Assembly (NCBI GenBank): GCA_016930435.1
Contig: JAFGGQ010000023.1
Location: 1-20,834, forward strand
Length of the DNA stretch: 20,834 nucleotides
Direction: 5' to 3'
Source of the DNA: a bacterium
GTDB taxonomy: Bacteria > UBP14 > UBA6098 > JAFGQG01
Shown here: piece by piece, positions 1 to 8,407 of the stretch
How positions within the stretch are numbered: the first letter of the stretch is position 1
Layout: every line of letters starts with the position of its first letter
Position numbers and translations under genes: made by a program
Notes under the pieces: model-generated
The model's input: the letters and a program-made list of their open reading frames with translations, nothing else
The model's database searches: none
Told to the model about the DNA's origin: nothing

Positions 1-1
1 C

Positions 2-1111
2 CTCGCTTTCGAATCAAAGACAAAACAAAAAGTTGAAGTAATCGAAGAGCAGGTGGGGGAAAGTCCTGAAAAACCCAGATCCAAAGAAGAACTTAAAAGA
101 TATCAGGAACTACTCGATAATTTCCGGGAAGAAAGCCGGAATTTAATAGAATCTATCGAGAAGGGTGAGATCCCGGATAAATTTCTTGATCGCCTGAAGA
201 ATATTATTGGTCAACTACCAGCCTCGGGGAAGGACTTAGCCCAGGAAGGTTTACCCTCCCCGCCCGAAGAATTAATGCCCGTTCAGGATATCGATTTTAC
301 CATCCTGGAAGAGGTTAACCAGGATGTCGAGGTTTTGCTCGATAGCTTAAGGAGCCGTGACGATATTGTTAAGGCTAAAGCGGTTCAGGGCTTACTCCAA
401 AAAGGGAATGAAGCGGTTGAACCAATATTTAACTTTATTTTAGATGAACCTTCTTTAAAGAACCGGAAACTGGGAGCCTTGATAATAAATCGTTTAGGAC
501 CGGAAGCCATAGAATCTTTCGTGAATTTGATAAAACCTACTCATGAGCCTGAAAGATTGATTAATGTAATTGCTGTAATCCCCTTATTTAGCAACCCTAA
601 CATAGTTAAAAAGGTTCGAGAGCTTAACCTTGTGGAAGACAACAGGGTTCAACATGCCATCTTTTCAGTTCTTAAAAAACTTCGGGGTGAAAACATAGAT
701 AAACTGATTCTGGACCTTGTTCACTCCAAAGATGAAAAGCTTCAGCTGAAAGCAGTAAGAGCAATTGGTGAGATGAGGGGGGCTTTTGCAATCCCGGTGC
801 TTCTGGATATGGTAAAAAAGGTACATTTCTGGGAGAATGAGCCCAATTTAAGACTTCAGAAAGAGATCATGCTAACACTTGGGAATATCAAGGACGCTGG
901 CATTGTGGAAGGACTTATTTGCCTTATCAAAAAGGAAACTCCGTTCAAGTTAAAAAGGAATAAAAAGGATCTGGTGCGAATAGCTGCCTGCTGGGCACTG
1001 GGAGAGATAGGTTCACCCAAGGGCAGGGAAATACTGCGCAGATGCCTCCATGATAAGAATATATTAGTAAGGCAAGTGGCTCGTGGCTCATTAGAGAAAT
1101 TATCATTTTAA
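2..1111 (+). CDS. HEAT-repeat protein, 5' end missing
   Basis: The reading frame is open from base 2 to the TAA at 1109-1111, so the gene probably starts left of the window. A GTG at 53 is possible as a start but has only a weak purine stretch before it. The first 90 or so residues are charged and look helical. From about residue 92 (counting from the GTG) to the end, paired amphipathic helices repeat every 30-45 residues. Examples are the stretch around AVQGLLQKGNEAVEPI, the one around LKAVRAIGEMRGAFAIPVLL, and the last one with CWALGEIGSPKGREILRR. This is the signature of HEAT or PBS-lyase-type HEAT repeats, which form a curved solenoid used for protein-protein binding. There is no signal peptide in the visible part and no catalytic motif. 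The partner is unknown. The next gene follows after 55 AT-rich bases. Confidence 0.8.
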   Translation, partial: LAFESKTKQKVEVIEEQVGESPEKPRSKEELKRYQELLDNFREESRNLIESIEKGEIPDKFLDRLKNIIGQLPASGKDLAQEGLPSPPEELMPVQDIDFTILEEVNQDVEVLLDSLRSRDDIVKAKAVQGLLQKGNEAVEPIFNFILDEPSLKNRKLGALIINRLGPEAIESFVNLIKPTHEPERLINVIAVIPLFSNPNIVKKVRELNLVEDNRVQHAIFSVLKKLRGENIDKLILDLVHSKDEKLQLKAVRAIGEMRGAFAIPVLLDMVKKVHFWENEPNLRLQKEIMLTLGNIKDAGIVEGLICLIKKETPFKLKRNKKDLVRIAACWALGEIGSPKGREILRRCLHDKNILVRQVARGSLEKLSF

Positions 1112-1166
1112 TTTAAAACAACGTTATTAGCAAATTTAATTAATAACTCCAAAACCCTGATGAACT

Positions 1167-1532
1167 ATGGAAAAAGATAAAAAAACTCCGGAAAATACCG
1201 ACCCCCTTTTCCTTCAACTGCTGACCATGCTGCAGGTCGGAGCATATCAGCAATTGGGGATGATCGCCAATCCTTTAACAAATAAAACCGAGGTGAAAAT
1301 CGAAGTAGCCAGAAACACTATTGACCTTATTGAGATGCTTCAAAATAAGACGGATGGCAATCTTAATGAGGAGGAAGACCAAATTCTGAACCAACTTCTC
1401 TATGATTTAAGAATGCGCTATGTCCAAACCTGCGAAAGCAAAGAGGATGTTTCTGATCCGGAGGAAGGGGAGGAAGAAGTACCGGATGAACCGGAAATAA
1501 CGGAGAGTCAATCCCAAGATGAAGAAATATGA
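1167..1532 (+). CDS. DUF1844 family small protein
   Basis: The product is 121 residues. Residues 13-88 match the DUF1844 pattern as I know it: an LFLQLLTMLQ helix, a QQLG...NPLTNK turn, then TIDLIEMLQNKT, a GNLNEEE linker and LLYDLRMRYV. Members are short cytoplasmic proteins of unknown function found in Acidobacteria, Deltaproteobacteria, Planctomycetes and candidate phyla. After residue 90 there is a low-complexity acidic tail rich in Glu and Asp, which looks disordered. No strong Shine-Dalgarno sequence precedes the ATG. The last 14 bases overlap the start of the glycosyltransferase gene at 1519, which suggests the two are translated together. No function can be given. Confidence 0.85.
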   Translation: MEKDKKTPENTDPLFLQLLTMLQVGAYQQLGMIANPLTNKTEVKIEVARNTIDLIEMLQNKTDGNLNEEEDQILNQLLYDLRMRYVQTCESKEDVSDPEEGEEEVPDEPEITESQSQDEEI

Positions 1533-2517
1533 TAATTTAACCGAAACTCACAAAAGCCCTTATCTTACAGTACTCTGTCCACTTTATAATGAGGAGGATA
1601 ACCTTTCGGATCTGGTTGATAGTATCAAAGTCGGATTGGGAAAGCTGGACAAATCCTATGAGCTTTTACTGGTCAATGACGGTAGTACGGATAATACTTT
1701 AGATGTAGCAAAAGGATTAGCTCTCTCTGAAAGCAATATCAGGATTGTATCTTACTCTACCAATAAAGGCAGAGGAAAAGCGCTGCGTACAGGGTTTGAA
1801 AATGCAAGAGGGGATATAGTTGTTTCTATAGATGCCGACCTTACTTACGATGTTTCCCATATTCTTAGAATTGTGGAGATATTTGAAAATGAGGAGGCCA
1901 CCGATGTAGTTATAGGCTCTCCGTATATGCGAGGAGGTCAGACTATCGATGTTCCATTCTTCCGATTGCTCATCAGTAAAATAGGGAATATTATACTACG
2001 TTTTGCTATAAACCATGGCCTGAGAACATTTACAGGAATACTGCGGGGCTATAGAAAATATGTGCTGGATTCCCTGGACCTAAATTCCGATGGAAAGGAA
2101 ATCCACCTGGAAATACTATCCAAAATAATTGCCCTGGGTTACAACATCAGAGAGATGCCCTCCACATTGAGGGGAAGGAAAACCGGCCATTCCAAATTCA
2201 AATTCAGGCTGACCGCTTTTTCACACCTTGTTTTTACATTTTTTGAGAGGCCCATTCTCCTTTTCGGAATAGCTGGCCTGATTTTTCTCCTGATCGGTTT
2301 ATGTGGAGGAGGTTATATTATCTTTCTGTGGGCATCCGGCAACCTTAATCCCGAACGCCCTTTGATGAACCTTACCGTCCTTCTTATCCTGACCGGTATT
2401 CAAATCCTTTTCTTCGGTTTTCTGGCAACGCAATTGGTTATTTTGCGGAGTGAAATATACCGGATCCAAAAGGAAAATCAATTTATCCTCAAGAACCTGA
2501 AAAAACCTAACCAGTAA
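1519..2517 (+). CDS. GT2 family glycosyltransferase with two C-terminal membrane helices
   Basis: The 332-residue product is a GT-A-fold family 2 glycosyltransferase. The N-terminal strand has LCPLYNEEDNL (residues 19-29), the nucleotide-binding motif VNDGSTDNT (52-60) and a metal-binding DAD (105-107). Residues 245-270 and 283-309 are two hydrophobic helices, an arrangement shared with DPM1/GtrB/ArnC-like polyprenyl-phosphate sugar transferases. This suggests it moves a sugar from a nucleotide donor to a lipid carrier at the inner face of the cytoplasmic membrane; the sugar cannot be read from the sequence. The ATG at 1519 lies inside the end of the DUF1844 gene in another frame. The next gene begins 24 bases downstream and also encodes a glycosyltransferase, so it probably belongs to a surface polysaccharide or protein glycosylation group. 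Confidence 0.87.
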   Translation: MKKYDNLTETHKSPYLTVLCPLYNEEDNLSDLVDSIKVGLGKLDKSYELLLVNDGSTDNTLDVAKGLALSESNIRIVSYSTNKGRGKALRTGFENARGDIVVSIDADLTYDVSHILRIVEIFENEEATDVVIGSPYMRGGQTIDVPFFRLLISKIGNIILRFAINHGLRTFTGILRGYRKYVLDSLDLNSDGKEIHLEILSKIIALGYNIREMPSTLRGRKTGHSKFKFRLTAFSHLVFTFFERPILLFGIAGLIFLLIGLCGGGYIIFLWASGNLNPERPLMNLTVLLILTGIQILFFGFLATQLVILRSEIYRIQKENQFILKNLKKPNQ

Positions 2518-2541
2518 ATTGATGAATTCTATCCCCGATCT

Positions 2542-3720
2542 ATGAAAACAAAAGAAACTCCTGTGGTTATAGTCACCACGTCATATCCTGATTCTCCCTC
2601 GAGCTACCGTGGCAAATTTGTACAGAATTTAACCCGTCAAATAAGTCTCCTGGGATTTCAACCTTATGTGCTTACCGCCAGGATTTTCGATAACAGCTTA
2701 AGGGAAGAGATCCAGGACGACATCCCTATAAAACGCTTTACATTCTGGTCTGAAAATAAACTCCTCATTGAATATAAGAGAATTCCCTTGCTTCGTATGC
2801 TCACGTATATTATAAGCTGCTTTTTCGCTACCTGGAAGGTGATCCGCAAACATAAAATAAAATTGATCCATGCCCATTTCACTATCCCTACTGGTTTTAT
2901 CAGTGTGATTCTGGCCCGTCTGACCGGGATCCCGGTTATAGTGACTGCCCATGGCTCCGATATACTTACTTTGCCCCGAAGATCGAGATTGTTAAAAAAC
3001 ATAGCTGTCTGGACCATGAAAAACGCTCATCTGGTAACCACTGTAGCACAGCACATGACAAGCAAACTAAGGGAGTGGGGTATAAACCCGGATAAGATTC
3101 ACACTATTCCGATGGGAATCGACCTTGATATCTTTAAACCGGAAAATAGTGATAAAAACCGGCAATTAAAAAACCCCTTAATTGTAAGCAACCGCAATTT
3201 ACTCCCTCTTTATAATGTGGATTTATTGATCAGAAGTCTGCCTCATGTCATTGATGCTTTACCGGAGGTAAGGTTGATCATTGCCGGCAGGGGTTCGGAA
3301 AGGGAGAACCTGGAGAATTTAGCCCTAAAACTTGGACTAAAAGACCATATTGAATTTGTCGGGTTTGTACAGAACAATGATATGCCCCGGCTGTTAAGAA
3401 AAGCATGCCTGTTCATATCGGCTTCCTCTTCCGATGGCACTGCAGTCTCGCTGCTGGAAGCATTAGCCTGCGGCACATTCCCGATAGTCTCCGATATTCC
3501 TGCTAACCGGGAATGGATAATCCATGGCGAAAACGGATTGCTTTTTCCCCTGAAAAGCCCGGTAGCGCTGTCGAATTGTATAATCCAGGCCATTCAGGAT
3601 AACAAACTCCGGGAAAAAGCAGTCAGTATGAACCGGGAAATTGTTGCAGAAAGGGCATCCTGGCCCAGAATAGGGGCTCAGTTCAAAAACCTTTACCAGG
3701 TTATGTTAAATGAAAACTAA
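2542..3720 (+). CDS. GT4 family (GT-B fold) glycosyltransferase
   Basis: The 392-residue product has the two Rossmann-like halves of a GT-B retaining glycosyltransferase. The N-terminal half has a Gly-rich entry region (PSSYRGKFVQNL, 18-30), the strand LIHAHF (108-113) and TAHGSD (135-140). The C-terminal half has a LIIAGRGSE strand-loop (245-253) and the donor-binding region SSSDGTAVSLLEALACG (295-311). The usual E-x7-E pair of this family is present as D298-x7-E306, with aspartate at the first position. Such enzymes transfer a sugar from UDP- or GDP-sugar to a growing glycan in the cytoplasm. The last 11 bases overlap the 2-epimerase gene, so coupled translation and a shared pathway are likely. 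The acceptor and sugar are unknown. Confidence 0.88.
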   Translation: MKTKETPVVIVTTSYPDSPSSYRGKFVQNLTRQISLLGFQPYVLTARIFDNSLREEIQDDIPIKRFTFWSENKLLIEYKRIPLLRMLTYIISCFFATWKVIRKHKIKLIHAHFTIPTGFISVILARLTGIPVIVTAHGSDILTLPRRSRLLKNIAVWTMKNAHLVTTVAQHMTSKLREWGINPDKIHTIPMGIDLDIFKPENSDKNRQLKNPLIVSNRNLLPLYNVDLLIRSLPHVIDALPEVRLIIAGRGSERENLENLALKLGLKDHIEFVGFVQNNDMPRLLRKACLFISASSSDGTAVSLLEALACGTFPIVSDIPANREWIIHGENGLLFPLKSPVALSNCIIQAIQDNKLREKAVSMNREIVAERASWPRIGAQFKNLYQVMLNEN

Positions 3721-4819
3721 GTTGAAAACACTATTACTGGTGGGAACGCGTCCCAATTTGATGAAAATTGCCCCACTTATGAAGGCGATGGAAGAAAAGG
3801 GGGGGTTTGAACCCATCCTGGTCCATTCCGGGCAGCATTATGACCAGAACATGTCACAGGTTTTTTTTGAGCAGCTTCAAATACCCAAGCCTGATTACCA
3901 CCTTGGCGTAGGTTCCGGAAAGCATGGTGAGCAGATAGCAAAAACCTTGATTCATTTTGAAGAGGTGGTTGTTAAACTGATACCCCGGCTTATCGTGGTG
4001 GTTGGTGATGTAAATTCTACCGTTGCGGGAGCTTTGGTAGGGACCCGTTACGGTATAAAGGTAGCCCATGTTGAAGCTGGTTTGCGAAGCTTTAACTGGG
4101 AAATGCCCGAGGAACAGAACAGGGTGCTTACCGACAGGCTATCCGACTTCCTGTTTACACACTCCCCGGAAGCAGAAATTAATTTGCTGAACGAAGGCAT
4201 AGATTCCCAGAAAATATTCTTTGTGGGAAATATAATGATAGACTCGCTGGTCCGTTTTCGAGCACAAGCCAGAGAACGGTCAACTATCCTGAAGAGGCTT
4301 CAACTGACACCGGGCAGCTATTCCTTGCTTACCCTTCATCGGCCATCTAATGTGGACACCAAAGAGGGTTTGGAAAAAATCATTAGATTACTCCGAATGG
4401 TCCAGGAGAGGATAAAGATAATTTATCCTATTCATCCCCGTACTCAGAAGAGCCTTGACAAATTCGGATTATCCTATTATTTAAAAGATTTATCCAATCT
4501 GGTATTAATTGAGCCGATCGGATATCTGGATTTTTTAAGCTTAACCGAAAAGGCAAAATTGGTTATGACCGACTCCGGAGGGATACAGGAGGAAACAACC
4601 TATTTGAATATACCCTGTTTGACTTTGAGGGAGGAGACGGAAAGGCCTATAACCGTTTTAAAAGGAACCAATACGATAGTAGGTACTGATGAAGATCGTA
4701 TCCTTGCCGAGATCGAAAATATTTTGAATGGTAATCCTAAAAGGGGCATTATACCTGAATTATGGGATGGTAAAACATCGGAAAGGATAATAAACATCCT
4801 GCTTGAGAAATTTGATTGA
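3710..4819 (+). CDS. wecB: Non-hydrolysing UDP-N-acetylglucosamine 2-epimerase
   Basis: The 369-residue product has the normal length of this family and carries its landmarks: VGTRPNLMKIAPL near the start, HSGQHYDQNMS (39-49), VVGDVNSTVAG (97-107), HVEAGLRS (120-127), PEEQNR (133-138), LLTLHRPSNVD (206-216) and MTDSGGIQEE (286-295). By alignment from memory with E. coli WecB, D100, E122, E134 and H210 match the catalytic D95, E117, E131 and H213. The enzyme interconverts UDP-GlcNAc and UDP-ManNAc, giving a precursor for surface glycans. Related epimerases act on UDP-2,3-diacetamido sugars (WbpI type), and that option stays open because no UDP-ManNAc dehydrogenase lies beside it. The ATG lies within the last codons of the GT4 gene, and the aminotransferase follows after 15 bases. 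Confidence 0.92.
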   Translation: MKTKLKTLLLVGTRPNLMKIAPLMKAMEEKGGFEPILVHSGQHYDQNMSQVFFEQLQIPKPDYHLGVGSGKHGEQIAKTLIHFEEVVVKLIPRLIVVVGDVNSTVAGALVGTRYGIKVAHVEAGLRSFNWEMPEEQNRVLTDRLSDFLFTHSPEAEINLLNEGIDSQKIFFVGNIMIDSLVRFRAQARERSTILKRLQLTPGSYSLLTLHRPSNVDTKEGLEKIIRLLRMVQERIKIIYPIHPRTQKSLDKFGLSYYLKDLSNLVLIEPIGYLDFLSLTEKAKLVMTDSGGIQEETTYLNIPCLTLREETERPITVLKGTNTIVGTDEDRILAEIENILNGNPKRGIIPELWDGKTSERIINILLEKFD

Positions 4820-4834
4820 AAGAGAGGAGCATAA

Positions 4835-6250
4835 ATGGGAAATTATAAATATACATCTCCGGATATTGGGCCCAGGGCTCAAGCCTTGATTCAAAGGGAT
4901 AAGAAAGTATATTTTGGGGCTCATACCCGCTCTCCGGAGATCCCGCTGGTAGTGGATCATGGCCAGGGCTGTATGATCTACGATGTGGATGGCAACGAAT
5001 TTCTGGATTTTGGAGCCGGATATGCAGTAGCCAGTACGGGCCATTGCCACCCGGAGGTTGTAGAAGCCATCCAAACCCAGGCTGAGAGGTTACTTCACCT
5101 ACCGGGAAGCGATTTTTTTTATGAACTGCAGACTGAATTGGCCGAGAAACTTGCTAACTGGGCTCCGGGCAACTTTCCTAAACAGGTTTACTTCGGCTCC
5201 AGCGGCGCTGAAATGGTTGATTCAGCACTGAAATTGGCTAAGTACTATACCGGAAGATATAAGCTGATATCATTTTTTGGAGCTTTTCACGGAAGAACCT
5301 TTGGAGGAATGACCGTCTGTGGAAGTAAATACGTCCAACGAGCAGGTTTTGGGCCCCTGGTCCCCGAAGTTTACCACACACTCTATCCATATTGCTACCG
5401 TTGTCCCCTTGGAAAAACCTATCCGGATTGTAAAAAAGGTGTGGAAACGCTGGAAGGAATTCCTTTATTGCCCTGTGTCGCTTTCCTGAACAATGAGATA
5501 TTCAGACGTTTAATCAATCCTTACGAAGTTGCCGCACTGCTGGTAGAACCTATTCAGGGTGAGGGAGGCTATATTGTACCCCCACCCGAATTTCATCCTT
5601 TACTCAGGGCAATTACCAGTAAATACGGGATCATCTATATTGTAGATGATATTCAAGCTGGATTAGGCAGAAGCGGACGCATGTTCACAACCGAGCATTG
5701 GGGAGTAGCTGCCGATGTTAACATTATCGCTAAGGGCCTTGCTTCTGGTATCCCTATTGGCGCAATAATCGCCCGTTCGGAATTGATGGATCCCGAGCTG
5801 GATAACCATGCATGGGTGCCCGGCTCCCATGGCAGCACATTCGGAGGTAACCCAATCGCCAGTATTGCCGCCCTTAAAACCCTGGAGTTGATACATGGAA
5901 AATTGATGAAGAATGCCAGGGAAATGGGCCTTTATTTAATGGAAAACCTTCTGGAACTCCAAAACAAACACCGGATTATCGGAGAAGTCCGGGGAATTGG
6001 CCTGATGATCGGTATCGAAATTGTCCAGGATAAAATTTCCAAAACACCTTTCCCTGAAAATTTTACTACCGATGGGAAAAATATAAAATCCGTGATCGTA
6101 GGCAACGCATATAAAAAAGGGATGATAATCTTCGGCTGCGGTTTTAATAGTATCCGCTTATCACCGCCGTTAATCGTCAATAAAGCTGAAGCGGACCAAT
6201 GCTTGCGGACACTGGATGAAATATTCACTGAAATTGAAAGTAATCTTTAA
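4835..6250 (+). CDS. Class III PLP-dependent aminotransferase (GABA/ornithine aminotransferase-like)
   Basis: The 471-residue product is a fold-type I, class III aminotransferase. It shows the entry region MIYDVDGNEFLDFGAGYAV (47-65), the phosphate-binding GSSGAEMVDSALKLA (121-135), the ring-stacking segment GAFHGRT (149-155), DDIQAG (271-276), which binds the pyridine nitrogen, and the Schiff-base lysine K300 in IIAKGLASG. GSTFGGNP (333-340) supplies the second-subunit phosphate contact. GAGG at 4825-4829 is a fair ribosome site. The motif usually read as DE(V/I)Q(T/S)G has Asp in place of Glu. Residues 187-199 hold three cysteines (YCYR-C-P and YPDC), as in the archaeal-type aminotransferases that include broad-specificity amino acid racemases. 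The substrate could be GABA, ornithine, lysine or another amino acid. It is not a typical sugar aminotransferase despite following glycan genes. Confidence 0.87.
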   Translation: MGNYKYTSPDIGPRAQALIQRDKKVYFGAHTRSPEIPLVVDHGQGCMIYDVDGNEFLDFGAGYAVASTGHCHPEVVEAIQTQAERLLHLPGSDFFYELQTELAEKLANWAPGNFPKQVYFGSSGAEMVDSALKLAKYYTGRYKLISFFGAFHGRTFGGMTVCGSKYVQRAGFGPLVPEVYHTLYPYCYRCPLGKTYPDCKKGVETLEGIPLLPCVAFLNNEIFRRLINPYEVAALLVEPIQGEGGYIVPPPEFHPLLRAITSKYGIIYIVDDIQAGLGRSGRMFTTEHWGVAADVNIIAKGLASGIPIGAIIARSELMDPELDNHAWVPGSHGSTFGGNPIASIAALKTLELIHGKLMKNAREMGLYLMENLLELQNKHRIIGEVRGIGLMIGIEIVQDKISKTPFPENFTTDGKNIKSVIVGNAYKKGMIIFGCGFNSIRLSPPLIVNKAEADQCLRTLDEIFTEIESNL

Positions 6251-6282
6251 AATTTTTTAATGAAGGATTTTTAACTAATACC

Positions 6283-7803
6283 ATGCAAACCCGAATTATT
6301 ATTAACTCACAGGTGCATGAATCCCGAATCGGGATTCTGGAAGATCGTGATCTGGTGGAAGTCCAGGTAGAAAGGCCTGATACCAGGCGTATCGTTGGTA
6401 ACATATATAAAGGAAAAGTGGAAAATATCTTGCGTGAGATCCAGGCTGCGTTTGTGGATATTGGTTTGGAGAAAAGGGCTTTCCTGCATATAAGCGATAT
6501 CAGCTCTTTTGATGCTTTTCTGGATTCCGAAGTAGAGGAACTCAGTCAGCCTACTAAGCATCACCGGAAAGAACGAATTGAAAACCTTATCAAGCCTGGT
6601 GATGATATTCTGATCCAGATAATCAAGGAGCCGATCGGCAGCAAAGGGCCCAAAGCTACAACTCAGTTAACCATGGCCGGGCGCTATTTGGTTATGATCC
6701 CGGGTGCAGAGCACGTAGGGGTATCCCGGCATATCCGTAACCGTCAGCAGCGGCGGCGACTGCAAAGGATAGCGCATCAGTTCAAAACCGAAGGAATCGG
6801 GTTGATAGTCAGAACGATTGCCGAAAAACAAAAGATCGATGTTCTTCAACAGGATTTTGAGCATGTGTTTAAGAACTGGGAAACCCTTAAGAAGAAGGCA
6901 GAAGCTCTACCCGCACCTTCCCTGGTCTATAAGGACATAGGATTGGCCGCTAAACTGGTCCGCGATTTTTTCTCATCTGATGTCGAGGAGCTGGTTATCG
7001 ATTCCAAAGAGGAATACCAGAACATCAGGAATTATCTGGAAAAAGTAGCACCCCATCTGCTGGACAGGGTTAAACTCTATAAAGGTAAACAGCCAATTTT
7101 TGACGAGTATGGAATCGAATCCCAGATCAGCGAGATGCTATCCCGAAAGGTTCAGGTTGCCCAAGGTATCTATATCGTTATTGACCGGACTGAGGCGATG
7201 GCCGTTATCGATATAAATGCAGGGCGTTTTTCAGGAAGCATCGGGCACGATGAGTCAATTCTCAAAGCCAATGTCCTTGCTATGGAAGAGATCGGAAAGC
7301 AGCTCAGATTAAGGGATATCGGGGGAATCATAGTTATCGATTTTATCGATATGGAAAGCGAAGAATGTAAAAGAAAATTGCTCGCGGAGATTAAACGGGT
7401 CATTCGCAATGATCGCTCCACTATCAGATTCTCTTCGATTAATGAATTCGGTCTGGTAACCATGACCAGGAAGCGCATCAGACCCAGCGTCATTCAAAGC
7501 ATCACCGAAATCTGCCCTGTTTGCGGAGGCAGCGGTATCCTGCTTTCCTCTACTTCAGTCATCACCCTGCTGGAAAGGTTTTTGATGAGGGCTCACCTGA
7601 ATAAATACCAGAAGCTCATCGTGATCGCACATCCCAATGTTTGCGCCGAATTCATTCAGGGTGAACCATCTTACCTGGAGATGCTGGAATCAAGCTACAA
7701 GATTAAAATGAAGCTACTTGCGGATATTACTATCGCAAACGATCAGTTCATGATAATTGATGCCAATAGTGGTGAAGATATAACAAATAAATTTATTGCT
7801 TGA
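6283..7803 (+). CDS. rng: Ribonuclease G (RNase E/G family)
   Basis: The 506-residue product has the length and order of RNase G. An S1 RNA-binding domain (about 35-125) opens with GNIYKGKVENIL and contains AAFVDIGLEKRAFLHISD. The DNase I-like catalytic core has AVIDINAGRFSG with D310 and GGIIVIDFIDM with D353, matching by position the Mg-binding D303 and D346 of E. coli RNase E. CPVCGGSG (411-418) is the zinc-link motif that joins subunits. It lacks the long C-terminal scaffold of RNase E. The enzyme makes 5'-monophosphate-dependent cuts in single-stranded AU-rich RNA, as in 16S rRNA maturation and mRNA decay. It sits before rplU, a common bacterial arrangement. The gene lies 32 bases after the aminotransferase. 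Confidence 0.94.
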   Translation: MQTRIIINSQVHESRIGILEDRDLVEVQVERPDTRRIVGNIYKGKVENILREIQAAFVDIGLEKRAFLHISDISSFDAFLDSEVEELSQPTKHHRKERIENLIKPGDDILIQIIKEPIGSKGPKATTQLTMAGRYLVMIPGAEHVGVSRHIRNRQQRRRLQRIAHQFKTEGIGLIVRTIAEKQKIDVLQQDFEHVFKNWETLKKKAEALPAPSLVYKDIGLAAKLVRDFFSSDVEELVIDSKEEYQNIRNYLEKVAPHLLDRVKLYKGKQPIFDEYGIESQISEMLSRKVQVAQGIYIVIDRTEAMAVIDINAGRFSGSIGHDESILKANVLAMEEIGKQLRLRDIGGIIVIDFIDMESEECKRKLLAEIKRVIRNDRSTIRFSSINEFGLVTMTRKRIRPSVIQSITEICPVCGGSGILLSSTSVITLLERFLMRAHLNKYQKLIVIAHPNVCAEFIQGEPSYLEMLESSYKIKMKLLADITIANDQFMIIDANSGEDITNKFIA

Positions 7804-7903
7804 CTTAACCAATAGACATATATAAATTTATTTGAATTTTTTGTTTGGAAGAGAACTTAAAAATATTATAGGAAAAGGAAATATACATTTTCAGGAGGAA
7901 TAG
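7804..7903 (+). promoter_or_regulatory. AT-rich leader before rplU
   Basis: This 100-base spacer between rng and rplU is much richer in A and T than its flanks and ends in a strong Shine-Dalgarno sequence, AGGAGG at 7893-7898, five bases before the rplU ATG. Runs such as TATATAAATTTATTTG (around 7818-7833) could hold a promoter, but I cannot single out a convincing -35/-10 pair. No stem-loop strong enough to be an attenuator or terminator stands out. It is the widest gap in the rng to lpxC-fabZ run, so an internal promoter here is plausible. Confidence 0.3.
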
Positions 7904-8407
7904 ATGTACGCAATTGCGAAAATAGGTGGAATGCAGTTCAAGCTACAGAAAGGGGAAAAAATAGCCGTCCCCAGAATGAATCAGAAAAAAGTCGGAGATA
8001 CAATCGAGATTGCCGAGGTTCTTCTTTTAAATGACGGTAATAAAAGCTATGTTGGACAGCCTTTTGTTGAGAAATCGAAGGTAATTGCTGAGGTCATTGA
8101 CCATATAAAAGACGATAAGGTTACCGTCTATAAGAAAAAACGCAGAAAAGGTTATTCAGTTAAACATGGTCATCGTCAGTTGCTTACCGAGATCCTCATC
8201 ACCGATATCATCATTCAGACCAAAACGAGCCATAAAAAAGATGCCGTTAAGGGGAAGATTGAAGAAGTCCCGGCGGAAGGTGAATCTGCTGATGAAGTGC
8301 TGTCTGAGGAAGCAATAGAGGAAACTGACCTTGATGAAAATGCTGAAGAACCCGGGGATAGCGATCTTACAGATGATACAGCCAAATCATCGCATGATGA
8401 ATCTTAG
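7904..8407 (+). CDS. rplU: 50S ribosomal protein L21 with an acidic C-terminal tail
   Basis: Residues 1-105 are a standard L21. It starts MYAIAKIGGMQFKLQKGEKI, has the GDTIEIAEVLLL strand, and carries the basic rRNA-binding stretch YKKKRRKGYSVKHGHRQ (76-92). L21 binds 23S rRNA in the large subunit. Bacterial L21 is usually close to 103 residues; this one runs to 167. The extra 62 residues are acidic and low in complexity, with repeated Glu/Asp-Ala patterns, and should be disordered. L27 (rpmA), normally the next gene, is absent here; bamA overlaps the end instead. AGGAGG five bases before the ATG supports the start. The last 14 bases are shared with bamA in another frame. Confidence 0.95.
   Translation: MYAIAKIGGMQFKLQKGEKIAVPRMNQKKVGDTIEIAEVLLLNDGNKSYVGQPFVEKSKVIAEVIDHIKDDKVTVYKKKRRKGYSVKHGHRQLLTEILITDIIIQTKTSHKKDAVKGKIEEVPAEGESADEVLSEEAIEETDLDENAEEPGDSDLTDDTAKSSHDES

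Noticed and set aside
8331-8393. Upstream ATG extension of bamA
   Set aside because: It would overlap rplU by 77 bases, has no ribosome site, and would place 21 non-signal residues before the signal peptide.
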